A DNA stretch of 64,000 nucleotides from an uncultured archaeon (GTDB lineage: Archaea; Thermoproteota; Bathyarchaeia; 40CM-2-53-6; CALIRQ01): contig CALIRQ010000007.1 of the NCBI GenBank assembly GCA_938042195.1, forward strand, positions 118,380 to 182,379, given 5' to 3'. This document shows positions 26,472-35,041 of this stretch, in pieces. The notes beneath the pieces are model-generated. The model was not told where the DNA came from and made no database searches. It worked only from the letters and a program-made list of their open reading frames with translations. A program made the translations under genes and the position numbers. Each line of letters starts with the position of its first letter. Position 1 is the first letter of the stretch.

Positions 26472-27220
26472 CTCCTTCCCCCCTTGGCATATCTCTCCCC
26501 GAGGTACGCGCTGATCACCTGCCCGTGGTTCACGACCTCCGAGGGCGCGCCCTCCGCGATCTTCTCCCCATGGTTTAGGACCACGACCCTATCCGATAGG
26601 CCCATCACGACCTTCATGACGTGCTCAACCATGAGTATGGATGCGCCCATCTCTCGCACCCCCCTGAGGAGGTTCGAGATCTCGGACCTCTCCCTAGGGC
26701 TCAGCCCGGTGGCCACCTCATCCAGCAGTAGCAGCTTGGGCTCAGCCGCTAGCGCGCGGGCCAAATCCAAGCGCTTCAGCTCAGCCGTGGTTAGCCGCCC
26801 TGCCAACTCCCTCGCCCTATCCGAAAGCCCCACCGATTCCAAGGCCTCCATGGCTTTCCTGCGCGCATCCCTTGCGCTGATATGCCCCTTTGATCCGAAG
26901 AGCGCGCCGATCATGGCGTTCTCGAGAACGCTCATCCCCGGGAAGGCTTGGGCCATTTGGAAGGTCCTGCCGACCCCCATCCTGCATATCTCCTCGGGCC
27001 CCATCCCGGTTATATCCCTCCCGAACAGCCTGATCGAGCCCGAATCGCATCGGACGACCCCGTTTATGATGTTTACCAAGGTGGACTTCCCCGCGCCATT
27101 CGGGCCCACGAGACCCACTATCTCTTTTTCCCCAACCCCGAAGCTCACGGATTTCAGCGCCTCCAACCCGCCAAAGCGCTTCGTTACACCATCGCACTCG
27201 AGCAGCACGACCAGTCGCAC
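26465..27220 (-). CDS. livG: branched-chain amino-acid-type ABC ATPase (LivG)
   Basis: GPNGAGKSTLVNIINGV, GVGRTFQMAQAFPGMSVLENAM, LLLDEVATGLSP; start approximate (27220 or 27208). Confidence 0.92.
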   Translation of the reverse strand: MRLVVLLECDGVTKRFGGLEALKSVSFGVGEKEIVGLVGPNGAGKSTLVNIINGVVRCDSGSIRLFGRDITGMGPEEICRMGVGRTFQMAQAFPGMSVLENAMIGALFGSKGHISARDARRKAMEALESVGLSDRARELAGRLTTAELKRLDLARALAAEPKLLLLDEVATGLSPRERSEISNLLRGVREMGASILMVEHVMKVVMGLSDRVVVLNHGEKIAEGAPSEVVNHGQVISAYLGERYAKGGRRC

Positions 27221-27457
27221 CTCCTTACCCTTGGAAAGGCTCCGGGGTTTGGTCGGCATCTGATGGCTGGTGCGGGACCCCTCGCCACCCTAGAATTCAA
27301 AACCTCTATGCCGATCGGTTCGCTGGGATTATTTGAATCATTCTGGATGGGCGCCTTCGAAAAGTCGGCCACCCTCGTAAACCGGATCACCCATGCCTTC
27401 CTCACCCAGCCCTTGGATCGCGCTCTTCAAGAGGCCCGAAATATTAACCTTTCTCCC

Positions 27458-28204
27458 CTAAGCCCTTGGCGATGCACCAGCGGCCAGGATCCTCACATAA
27501 TCCGCCGTATCCGCGCAGACGTCGGCGGCGCCCTCCAAATGATCCGCGAAATCCTTCAGGATTATCAGCAGGGCCGGGTTCACCTCCTCGCCGTACTTTA
27601 TCAATAGGGACTTCGATTTGACATGGGCGTCGTCTATCAAATGCTCCAACTTGTCAACTCCCCTGGAGAGCTCGACCGCTTCCGAGACATCGGACCCGAG
27701 CTTCTCTATGCTATCCCTTAGGATGTTCGCGCACTCCTTCAGGTTCCCGACCATCTCGGCGCAGAGGGCTTGTATCTCCCGCGGGAGATCGGAATCCCTG
27801 AGGGTCGCCAGATCCCTAGCCGAATCCTTTACGCAATCCGCCAGGACATCGATCCTCTTAACCAAATGCATCAAATCCTCGCGATCCTTGGGCTGCAGCT
27901 CCCCTCTGCTCAGCTCCTCGAAGATCTCCCTCCTGACGTCGTCTATGCCCTCCTCCTCTGCGAAGAGCTTCTCTATGACCTTCATCGGATCCCCCTTGGA
28001 TCCGCCGAATATGATCCCGGAGGCCTCGTCCAAGAGCCTAACGGTCTCCATCGCCATGTCTATTTGGCGCTCGGCTAGGGTTAGGACCTTGGACTTCCGC
28101 CTCGATACCCACCATTCCAAGATCTTATGGCTCAACCCTAAAATGAACTCGATGCCAACTCCAATAAAGGTTTTGGATGGGCGGGCAGCGGCCGCCCCAG
28201 GCAT
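27458..28204 (-). CDS. DUF47/PhoU-like phosphate-transport regulator
   Basis: All-helical; HLVKRIDVLADCVKDSARDLATL...VDKLEHLIDDAHVKSKSLL; start uncertain. Confidence 0.75.
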   Translation of the reverse strand: MPGAAAARPSKTFIGVGIEFILGLSHKILEWWVSRRKSKVLTLAERQIDMAMETVRLLDEASGIIFGGSKGDPMKVIEKLFAEEEGIDDVRREIFEELSRGELQPKDREDLMHLVKRIDVLADCVKDSARDLATLRDSDLPREIQALCAEMVGNLKECANILRDSIEKLGSDVSEAVELSRGVDKLEHLIDDAHVKSKSLLIKYGEEVNPALLIILKDFADHLEGAADVCADTADYVRILAAGASPRA

Positions 28205-28264
28205 GCGGCGCCATTCGGCCGCCCATGCCCGTGAAAACTATTAAAGCCCGGTTGGGGCGATTGC

Positions 28265-29347
28265 TTGGGGGTCCCCTTGCTAAACGACCCCGTGAACCTC
28301 CGCCTGCTGGAGAAGCTCGTATCCGGGGAGGCCACAAGCCCGAACCTGAGCCTCCTCTCGAAGCGCTTCGGGAAGCATAGGAATACGGTGAAGGAGAGGG
28401 TGGATGAGCTGCTCGCTCATAAAGTCTTGGATAGGCCCGTGTTCCCCTTCATAGGGCTCTACAGGGAATACCCCCTCCTCATAGCCGTGAGGGCCGACAT
28501 CCCAAACGACGAGCAGTTCAGGAGGTGGATAAGCACGGATGAGCATATATTCGCCGCCTTCAGGTCGAGGCAGGGCGAATACAATACGCTCCTCTTCCTG
28601 TTCCATAAGGATGTCACGAGCTATCAGCTTTGGAGGGAATCCCTGGTCCCCGAGGGGAAGATACCCCCAAGGGAGTACCGATATCCCTCCAGCGCCTCAT
28701 ACTTCTCCACCCATATGATGGTCAAATACGAGCCGAGCTCGGCCATAAAGCTCATGGAGGAGGATTTGAGGAGAAACGGGGAGCTCGAGATAAGCGGATG
28801 CACCATCGACCGGCTTAGCTTCGATATAATGAAGGCATTGGTCCTCGGGGAGGGCATAAAGGTCAACGAGAACTTCCTATCGAAGGAGCTCGGGCTTCAT
28901 AGGAGGACCGTATCGAAGAGGATAGAGAGGCTCATCGAGGAGGGTTACGTTGGGAGGCCGGTTTGCCGATTCCCGAACTTCTTCGTCCCCCCCAATTACA
29001 TACTTGTCTTCTCGCTATACGAGATCAGGAGGTCCAAGGAGGCGATCTTGGAGGAGATAAGGAGGGATCCGCATGTGCCGATAGCGATGAACATCAGCCA
29101 CGGCAGGTACAACCTGCTCCTATTCGGGAATCACGACAGCATAACGGATCATTTGGAATGGGAGGAGCGATACGAGGCCAAATTCCAGAACTGCTTCGGG
29201 AGCGCCGATATAACGTATCTCTCCCCCAAGATGACGGTATCGATAGATCAGCAAAAGGTCTCCTTGGGGATCATAAGGAGGAAGTTGAGGGAGCTGGGGG
29301 TTGATGCCCAGCCGGAGCGGCCGTATCCAGCCCCGGACGGCGCATAG
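28265..29347 (+). CDS. winged-HTH transcriptional regulator with internally duplicated HTH module
   Basis: LSLLSKRFGKHRNTVKERVDELL and LSKELGLHRRTVSKRIERLIEEGYVGRPV. Confidence 0.75.
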   Translation: MGVPLLNDPVNLRLLEKLVSGEATSPNLSLLSKRFGKHRNTVKERVDELLAHKVLDRPVFPFIGLYREYPLLIAVRADIPNDEQFRRWISTDEHIFAAFRSRQGEYNTLLFLFHKDVTSYQLWRESLVPEGKIPPREYRYPSSASYFSTHMMVKYEPSSAIKLMEEDLRRNGELEISGCTIDRLSFDIMKALVLGEGIKVNENFLSKELGLHRRTVSKRIERLIEEGYVGRPVCRFPNFFVPPNYILVFSLYEIRRSKEAILEEIRRDPHVPIAMNISHGRYNLLLFGNHDSITDHLEWEERYEAKFQNCFGSADITYLSPKMTVSIDQQKVSLGIIRRKLRELGVDAQPERPYPAPDGA

Positions 29348-29377
29348 CCCTGAAGGTTTTATTCCAAAAAGAATAAA

Positions 29378-30961
29378 ATGCCCAATAATCTATTAAGATC
29401 GGAATATGGGGCGCTTGTTCAATGGTGGCGCCATTTGTCGGCGTTAAGGGGTAAGGAGGAGCTCAGGACCTATGAGGAGATAAACGAGAGGATCCGCGCA
29501 GGGGACGCTGTCGTGATGAGGGCCGATGAATTCGTCGAGTTTGCCAAGTCGGTCGGGATAGAGAAGGCCGCCAAGGAGGTGGACGTTGTGACGACCGGGA
29601 CGTTCGGCGCCATGTGCAGCTCCGGCGCCTTCTTGAACTTCGGGCATGCCGATCCTCCGATAAAGATGAGGCGATGCTGGCTCAACGAAGTTCCCGCCTA
29701 CGCGGGATTGGCCGCGGTGGACGTTTATCTGGGCGCCACATCGCCCAGCGAGGATAGGGGCATAGAATATGGAGGAGGGCACGTGATAGAGGATCTGGTG
29801 AAGGGGAAGGAGGTACATTTGCGGGCGGAGGGCTATGGGACCGATTGCTATCCGAGGAGATCGATCGATACCTACGTTGGCTTGGGCGACATAAACCAAG
29901 CGATCCTCGTGAACCCGAGGAACGCCTACGAAAGATACAACGCGGCCACCAACAGCACCGATGAAATCCTGTTCACGTATATGGGGACCCTTCTGCCCGA
30001 CTTCGGCAACGTCACCTATTCCGGATCCGGCCAGCTGAGCCCGCTTTATAAGGACTACGGCCTCGAAACGATCGGGATCGGCACCAGGATATTCTTGGGC
30101 GGAGGGGTCGGCTATGTCATCGGGGAGGGTACGCAGCATAACCCGGAGAGGAGGCTCGGGACGCTCATGGTGAGGGGGGATCTGAGGGGCATGAGCCCAA
30201 GGTACCTCAGGGGGGCGACCTATTATAGGTATGGGAGCACGCTGTACGTGGGCATCGGGATCCCCATCCCGATCATAAACGAGAAGGTCGCCAAATCCGC
30301 CTCCCTTTCCGACGATGAGATCTTAACGGATTTGGTTGATTACGGTGTGCCATCAAGGAATAGGCCGACCATTCGCAAGGTCTCCTATGCGGAGCTCAGG
30401 TCCGGGAAGGTTGAGGTAGGCGGGAAGGAGGCTCCGGCTTCATCGCTCTCGAGCTATGGATACGCCCTCGAAATAGCGGAGGAGCTGAAGCTAAGGATCG
30501 AGAAGGGGGGGTTTCTCCTATCCAGACCGATTGAGCCCATCCCCGAGGAGCGCCCCTTCAAGCCCATGAAGCAGATCGAGGCGATTCCAAGGGTCAGGGA
30601 TTTGATGCGGAGGGATTTCAAAACCGCCAAGGCGATCCAAAGCCTCGAGGAGGCCGCTAGGATGATGGTGGAGGGCGGCGTGGATCATCTCCCGATAGTG
30701 GACGGCTCAGGGAGGCTCGAGGGGATCGTAACCTCCTGGGACATAGCGAAGGCCTTGGCCAAGGGGGAACGCGACCTGGGGAAGGTGATGACGAGGGACG
30801 TGAAGACCGCGGTGGAGGATGAGCCCATCGAGGCAGTTGCGAAGAGGTTCTCCAAGTTCGGGATATCAGGCATGCCCGTCATCGATTCGAGAAGGGTTGT
30901 GGTGGGCTTGATAACCACCGACGATCTGGCCAAGCTCGTGAAGGGGGGCGATTCGAAATGA
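29378..30961 (+). CDS. COG1900/DUF39 homocysteine-biosynthesis-type protein with C-terminal CBS pair
   Basis: TYEEINERIRAGDAVVMRADEFVEF, TTGTFGAMCSSGAFLNFGHADPPIKM; C-terminal CBS repeats. Confidence 0.9.
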   Translation: MPNNLLRSEYGALVQWWRHLSALRGKEELRTYEEINERIRAGDAVVMRADEFVEFAKSVGIEKAAKEVDVVTTGTFGAMCSSGAFLNFGHADPPIKMRRCWLNEVPAYAGLAAVDVYLGATSPSEDRGIEYGGGHVIEDLVKGKEVHLRAEGYGTDCYPRRSIDTYVGLGDINQAILVNPRNAYERYNAATNSTDEILFTYMGTLLPDFGNVTYSGSGQLSPLYKDYGLETIGIGTRIFLGGGVGYVIGEGTQHNPERRLGTLMVRGDLRGMSPRYLRGATYYRYGSTLYVGIGIPIPIINEKVAKSASLSDDEILTDLVDYGVPSRNRPTIRKVSYAELRSGKVEVGGKEAPASSLSSYGYALEIAEELKLRIEKGGFLLSRPIEPIPEERPFKPMKQIEAIPRVRDLMRRDFKTAKAIQSLEEAARMMVEGGVDHLPIVDGSGRLEGIVTSWDIAKALAKGERDLGKVMTRDVKTAVEDEPIEAVAKRFSKFGISGMPVIDSRRVVVGLITTDDLAKLVKGGDSK

Positions 30962-31347
30962 AGCTAAGGCTGACCTATACGCCGGAGAACGTGGGGGAGC
31001 CAATACTCTCCAAGCTCATCTTGGCTAAGGGCTTGGAGATCAATATAATAGAGGCGAGGATCTCCGGGGATAGGGGAACGATGATCGTGGACGTTCCGCT
31101 TCGAAGGGATGAGCTGGAGGGCGTCTTGGGCTTCCTAAAGGATAGGGGCGTCGAAGTGGAGGAGATAGCCTTCGCCATCGAATTGGATGAGGGGAAATGC
31201 ATCTATTGCGGCGCCTGCGTTTCCCCATGCCCCGTCCAAGCCATAAGGATGGAGGGCCCGAGGGATATACGAATAGACCAGGATAGATGCGTCCGATGCC
31301 TAATATGTGTGAACGCCTGCCCGATGAGGGCCATAAGGGCCGTCTGA
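30958..31347 (+). CDS. NIL domain plus 2x[4Fe-4S] ferredoxin protein
   Basis: LRLTYTPENVGEPILSKLILAKGLEINIIEARI (NIL) then CIYCGACVSPCPVQAI and CVRCLICVNACPMRAI; 4-nt overlap with upstream gene. Confidence 0.92.
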   Translation: MKLRLTYTPENVGEPILSKLILAKGLEINIIEARISGDRGTMIVDVPLRRDELEGVLGFLKDRGVEVEEIAFAIELDEGKCIYCGACVSPCPVQAIRMEGPRDIRIDQDRCVRCLICVNACPMRAIRAV

Positions 31348-32225
31348 GTCCGGCCGGGCTACCCCGAAGCCCGCTCAGGGTTCGGAGGATCATAGGGGAA
31401 TCCAAGCTCCTCTTGATCAGCGATTCCCCGACCGCCATAGGAGCGGCGCTCGCATCGGTGCTTGAGAACAGAGACCTCCTGAGGGCATATTTGAGGTCGA
31501 ATCCGATCTTCTTGGAATCGCTCGACCCGCTCGATGTGGAGGACCATGCGCCTAGGGTGGCGAGGAGAGCGGCCCTCGCCGCCAAGGCGGCCGGCGTGGG
31601 GCCCATGGCCGCGATCCCAGGCGCCATCGCGGATTTGGCCCTTGAGGAGATGCTCAAACATGGTGGATCGATCAATGCTGTGGAGAACGGCGGGGAGGTG
31701 GCCGCGAGCTCCATAGCCCCATTGGTGGTCGGCATTTACGGGGGTTCGGGGCTGAGCCGCTCCGAGATGGGCTTTAGGTTCCACCCGGAGGAATCTCCGA
31801 TCGGCGTGGCCACAAGCTCCGCGACGATGAGCCACGCCCTCAGCTTTGGCCAAGCCGATGCCGTCGTGGTGGTTGCTGGCTCGGCCGCGATGGCGGACGC
31901 CGCCGCCACGGCCATATGCAACGAGGTAAGGGGGGAGGGCCCGGAGGAGGCTATCGAGAGGGGATTGGGATTCTCGCGATCGATCCGGGGTTTGAGATTC
32001 GTTGGCATATTCATGGGCGGTTGCGTGGGATTCCGCGGCGATCCCCCGGAGCTCGTTCGCATCAAAGGGGACCTTTTGGAGGTCTTGGGGTCTGGGCTCG
32101 ATGAAGGCCTCGGCATATATAAACCAATATTATCCGAATCGAACGAACTCTTAAATTTCCCACCCTCAAGTAAAAGCTCTATGGGTGGAAGCATATGGAG
32201 GAAGTCTATGGGGATGAGGAGATAG
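31344..32225 (+). CDS. UPF0280/COG2122 (ApbE-like) family protein
   Basis: ESKLLLISDSPTAIGAALASVLENRDLLRAYLRSNPIFLESLDPL, NGGEVAA; exact start unclear (ORF track gives 31287). Confidence 0.85.
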   Translation: MSPAGLPRSPLRVRRIIGESKLLLISDSPTAIGAALASVLENRDLLRAYLRSNPIFLESLDPLDVEDHAPRVARRAALAAKAAGVGPMAAIPGAIADLALEEMLKHGGSINAVENGGEVAASSIAPLVVGIYGGSGLSRSEMGFRFHPEESPIGVATSSATMSHALSFGQADAVVVVAGSAAMADAAATAICNEVRGEGPEEAIERGLGFSRSIRGLRFVGIFMGGCVGFRGDPPELVRIKGDLLEVLGSGLDEGLGIYKPILSESNELLNFPPSSKSSMGGSIWRKSMGMRR

Positions 32226-32368
32226 AGCGAATATTGCATCCGAGGCGAGGGGACCTTCGGACGCTTATCGATGAGCTGGAGGATGAGGCGGAATCGATGC
32301 CCCTCGTCACCATGGTCGCATTCTTCGCACTGGGCTTGAGCCTCGGCCTCGCGATATCCAGAAAATGA
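32195..32368 (+). CDS. small single-TM protein, 57 aa
   Basis: MEEVYGDEEIERILHPRRGDLRTLIDELEDEAESMPLVTMVAFFALGLSLGLAISRK*; acidic N-terminus plus C-terminal TM; absent from the supplied ORF track. Confidence 0.6.
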   Translation: MEEVYGDEEIERILHPRRGDLRTLIDELEDEAESMPLVTMVAFFALGLSLGLAISRK

Positions 32369-32381
32369 CCCAGGCCCCTCG

Positions 32382-33287
32382 GTGGGATCCGATGTGGTCA
32401 AAGGCAGCGGGTTCGCATCAAGCCTAATCGAGAGGCTGGACGCCAAGGCGAGGGCGCTCTTAATCTTTTGGCATAAGTTCGGGGAGCTTTTCTCGAGCGA
32501 GATAGAGTTCCTCAGGGGGTTCGTGATCCGCTATACCCTCCTGAGCGTTGGGATTTCGCTGCTCGCCGGCTTATTGATCGGGGCCACCTTGAGCGCTATG
32601 ATATCGCAGTTCATCCTCATATCCCTGATAGGGGGCTTTCCGCTGGCAATAGTTTACGGCAACTCGATCGGGATCCCGGCGGAGGCCTCATGCGCCTCGG
32701 TCGTTCTGCTACATTGCTTCATGCTCTACGCGGCCCTGAGGGTCCTCTCCTCTTTGGTCGGGTACCCTAGGCTGGCGCCCTATCTCTCGGCTATTGTGGA
32801 GAGATACAAATCCAACCTCGCCCCGTTCTCGAGGCGCGTCGATGGATTGCGAGCGATCGGGACGATGGCCCTAAGCTCCTTCCTCATAGGTTGGTGGGTT
32901 TCCGCCGTGTTGGCCCTCCTGTTGGGCATCGGCGTTCGGGTCGCCCTCAAAGGCTCGGCCATGGGGTTGATGGCGGCAGCTGCCGTTTCGCTGGCGCTCT
33001 ACAAGGGCCTCATCATGGCGATACCTGATGCTTGGGTTGTTGGCGCGATCTTCTTGGTCATATTCTTCGCCTCGACGGCAATCCTCCGGAGGATCGCCTC
33101 CCGAAGCAAGTTTTTTATTAAGCCATCGCCATCAAAGCTCGGGTGCCCAAATGTCGAAAGAGGTAGGAAAGGAGATATTGTCGGAGGAGTTGAAAAGGGA
33201 GATAAGGGACAGGGTGGAGAAGGGCCTCGAGGAGTTGAGGAAGAAATTCGAGGAGTTCAGGGAGAAGAGGAAGGAGCTAATCGATGA
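32382..33287 (+). CDS. polytopic membrane protein of unknown function
   Basis: Several hydrophobic segments (LLSVGISLLAGLLIGATLSAMI...); the C-terminus past about 33120 overlaps the next gene. Confidence 0.6.
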   Translation: MGSDVVKGSGFASSLIERLDAKARALLIFWHKFGELFSSEIEFLRGFVIRYTLLSVGISLLAGLLIGATLSAMISQFILISLIGGFPLAIVYGNSIGIPAEASCASVVLLHCFMLYAALRVLSSLVGYPRLAPYLSAIVERYKSNLAPFSRRVDGLRAIGTMALSSFLIGWWVSAVLALLLGIGVRVALKGSAMGLMAAAAVSLALYKGLIMAIPDAWVVGAIFLVIFFASTAILRRIASRSKFFIKPSPSKLGCPNVERGRKGDIVGGVEKGDKGQGGEGPRGVEEEIRGVQGEEEGANR

Positions 33288-33366
33288 TAAGGCGCTAATC
33301 GCCATCGGGATCGCCTTCTTGGTGGGATTTGCCCTAGGTGCCATATTATCGAGATCGAAGGAGTAA
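33151..33366 (+). CDS. small tail-anchored protein with charged helix and C-terminal TM (YqjD/ElaB-like layout)
   Basis: MSKEVGKEILSEELKREIRDRVEKGLEELRKKFEEFREKRKELIDDKALIAIGIAFLVGFALGAILSRSKE*. Confidence 0.7.
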   Translation: MSKEVGKEILSEELKREIRDRVEKGLEELRKKFEEFREKRKELIDDKALIAIGIAFLVGFALGAILSRSKE

Positions 33367-33374
33367 TGCCGTAG

Positions 33375-33674
33375 TTGGCCAAGGGATTCCTTTCAGCCCT
33401 AATCGATAGGCTCATCGAATCCGCCATAGATGAGGCTCAAAGGGCCGTGGGGAGATGGATCGGGAGGAGCCTCTCCGGGATACTGAAGGCTTTGGCCCTC
33501 GCGATCCTCGCCGCATTCCTTATATCGCTCGGGATCGCATTCATCTGCGTTGGGATAGCCAAGTACCTTGGGGCCTTCATCCCGGCGTGGTTTTCGTGGC
33601 TCTTAGTCGGCGTTTTGGCGGCCCTCCTCGGCCTCCTCTTCGCCCTTGCATCCCTTTTATTGCTAAAGGGATAG
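33375..33674 (+). CDS. small membrane protein with two TM helices (holin-X/YqjE-like layout)
   Basis: AKGFLSALIDRLIESAIDEAQRAVGRWIGRSLSGILKALALAILAAFLISLGIAFICVGIAKYL...; TTG start. Confidence 0.65.
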   Translation: MAKGFLSALIDRLIESAIDEAQRAVGRWIGRSLSGILKALALAILAAFLISLGIAFICVGIAKYLGAFIPAWFSWLLVGVLAALLGLLFALASLLLLKG

Positions 33675-33767
33675 CGGCCGCCCCGGTGGCCCAAGGGGCC
33701 TGGCCCCGGCTCTGGAGATTCGCCTAAATATAGCATCGTGAATTAAGACCCCAGAGGCCGATCCGGC

Positions 33768-34796
33768 TTGAGGGCCGTTGGGCTGATCTCCGGCGGCTTG
33801 GATAGCGCGCTGGCCGCGAAGATAATCATGGGCATGGGGATCGAAGTTATCGGCATCCATTTCTCAACGCCCTTCTCGAGCGCCAAGGTAGAAGCATCCG
33901 CCAAGAGGATCTCAGAGCTCCTGGGCTTCCCCTTGCGGATCATCAAGCTCGGCCGGGAATACTTCGAGGTCGTCGCGAGCCCAAGGTATGGCTATGGGGC
34001 GGCCATGAACCCCTGCATAGATTGCAAGATCCTCATGCTCAAGAGGGCCAAGGAGCTGATGGAGGAGGTTGGGGCCGGGTTCGTATTCACGGGCGAGGTC
34101 CTCGGCGAGAGGCCCATGTCCCAAAACCCATGGGCCTTGGGAGTCATCGAGAGGGAATCCGGCTTGGAGGGGTTGCTCCTGAGGCCGCTCTCCGCCAAGC
34201 TCTTGGGCGAAACTCTGGCCGAGAGGATGGGTTGGGTGAAGAGGGATGGGTTGTTGGCGCTCAGGGGCCGATCCAGAAGGGATCAGATCAGGATGGCCGA
34301 GGAGCTCGGCATAACCGGCTACCTGACCCCGGCCGGCGGTTGCATGTTGACCGATAGGGGCTTCTCAGCCAAGCTATTGGATTTTTTGGAGCACGGCGGC
34401 GAGCTCTCGGAGCCAGAACTCGAGAAGCTCAAGGTGGGAAGGCATTTCAGATATGGGGGGAGCAGGATAATCGTTGGGAGGGACGAGAGGGAGAACGAGG
34501 CCCTCAAGAGGCTTAAGGGGCCGGGCGAGGTCCTTCTTGAGGTCATCGGCTGGGGTAGCCCAACGGCCTTGCTATCCGGGGAGGTTTCGGAGGAGGCCAT
34601 AAGGATCGCCGCCTCCTTGACGGCCAGGTACTCGGATTGCAAGCTGGATGAGGTCCCCGTGGCCTACTGGAATGGGGAGCGCGGGGAGATATTGGTCGGC
34701 CGCGCGGGGGAGGACCTCATTGAGGAATTGAGGGTGAAGTGGAAGAGGAGGCGGGGAAGGTTTATATTCAAGGCCCGGGGAACTGGTGGGAAATAG
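33768..34796 (+). CDS. PP-loop ATPase, tRNA-thiolation-type (archaeal MnmA/ThiI-like)
   Basis: GLISGGLDSALAAKIIMGMGIEVIGIHFSTPF, MNPCIDCKILML, GGCMLTD. Confidence 0.8.
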   Translation: MRAVGLISGGLDSALAAKIIMGMGIEVIGIHFSTPFSSAKVEASAKRISELLGFPLRIIKLGREYFEVVASPRYGYGAAMNPCIDCKILMLKRAKELMEEVGAGFVFTGEVLGERPMSQNPWALGVIERESGLEGLLLRPLSAKLLGETLAERMGWVKRDGLLALRGRSRRDQIRMAEELGITGYLTPAGGCMLTDRGFSAKLLDFLEHGGELSEPELEKLKVGRHFRYGGSRIIVGRDERENEALKRLKGPGEVLLEVIGWGSPTALLSGEVSEEAIRIAASLTARYSDCKLDEVPVAYWNGERGEILVGRAGEDLIEELRVKWKRRRGRFIFKARGTGGK

Positions 34797-34803
34797 GTGG
34801 GGA

Positions 34804-35035
34804 ATGGGGTTGGCCAAACGGCGTCCGTGGTTCATCCCCAAGCGAGCCAAGGATAGGATAGCGATGCTCGCGTGGTTGATCGCGTTCGCGATGGTATGTT
34901 GGCCCGCCGCGGCTTGGGCCAACCGCCTCGAGCCGCACATCCTCGGCTATCCTTTCAACTTCTTCTGGCTTTGGTTCTGGTTCAATGCGATAATCGCCAT
35001 CGAGATACTCATAGCTTGGAAGGTATGGGGGGTAG
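34804..35035 (+). CDS. DUF3311-like small membrane protein; annotated end assumes a one-base correction in a G6 run
   Basis: NRLEPHILGYPFNFFWLWFWFNAIIAIEILIAW; as sequenced the frame stays open to 35265, overlapping the symporter by 224 nt. Confidence 0.7.
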
Positions 35036-35041
35036 GAAGCG

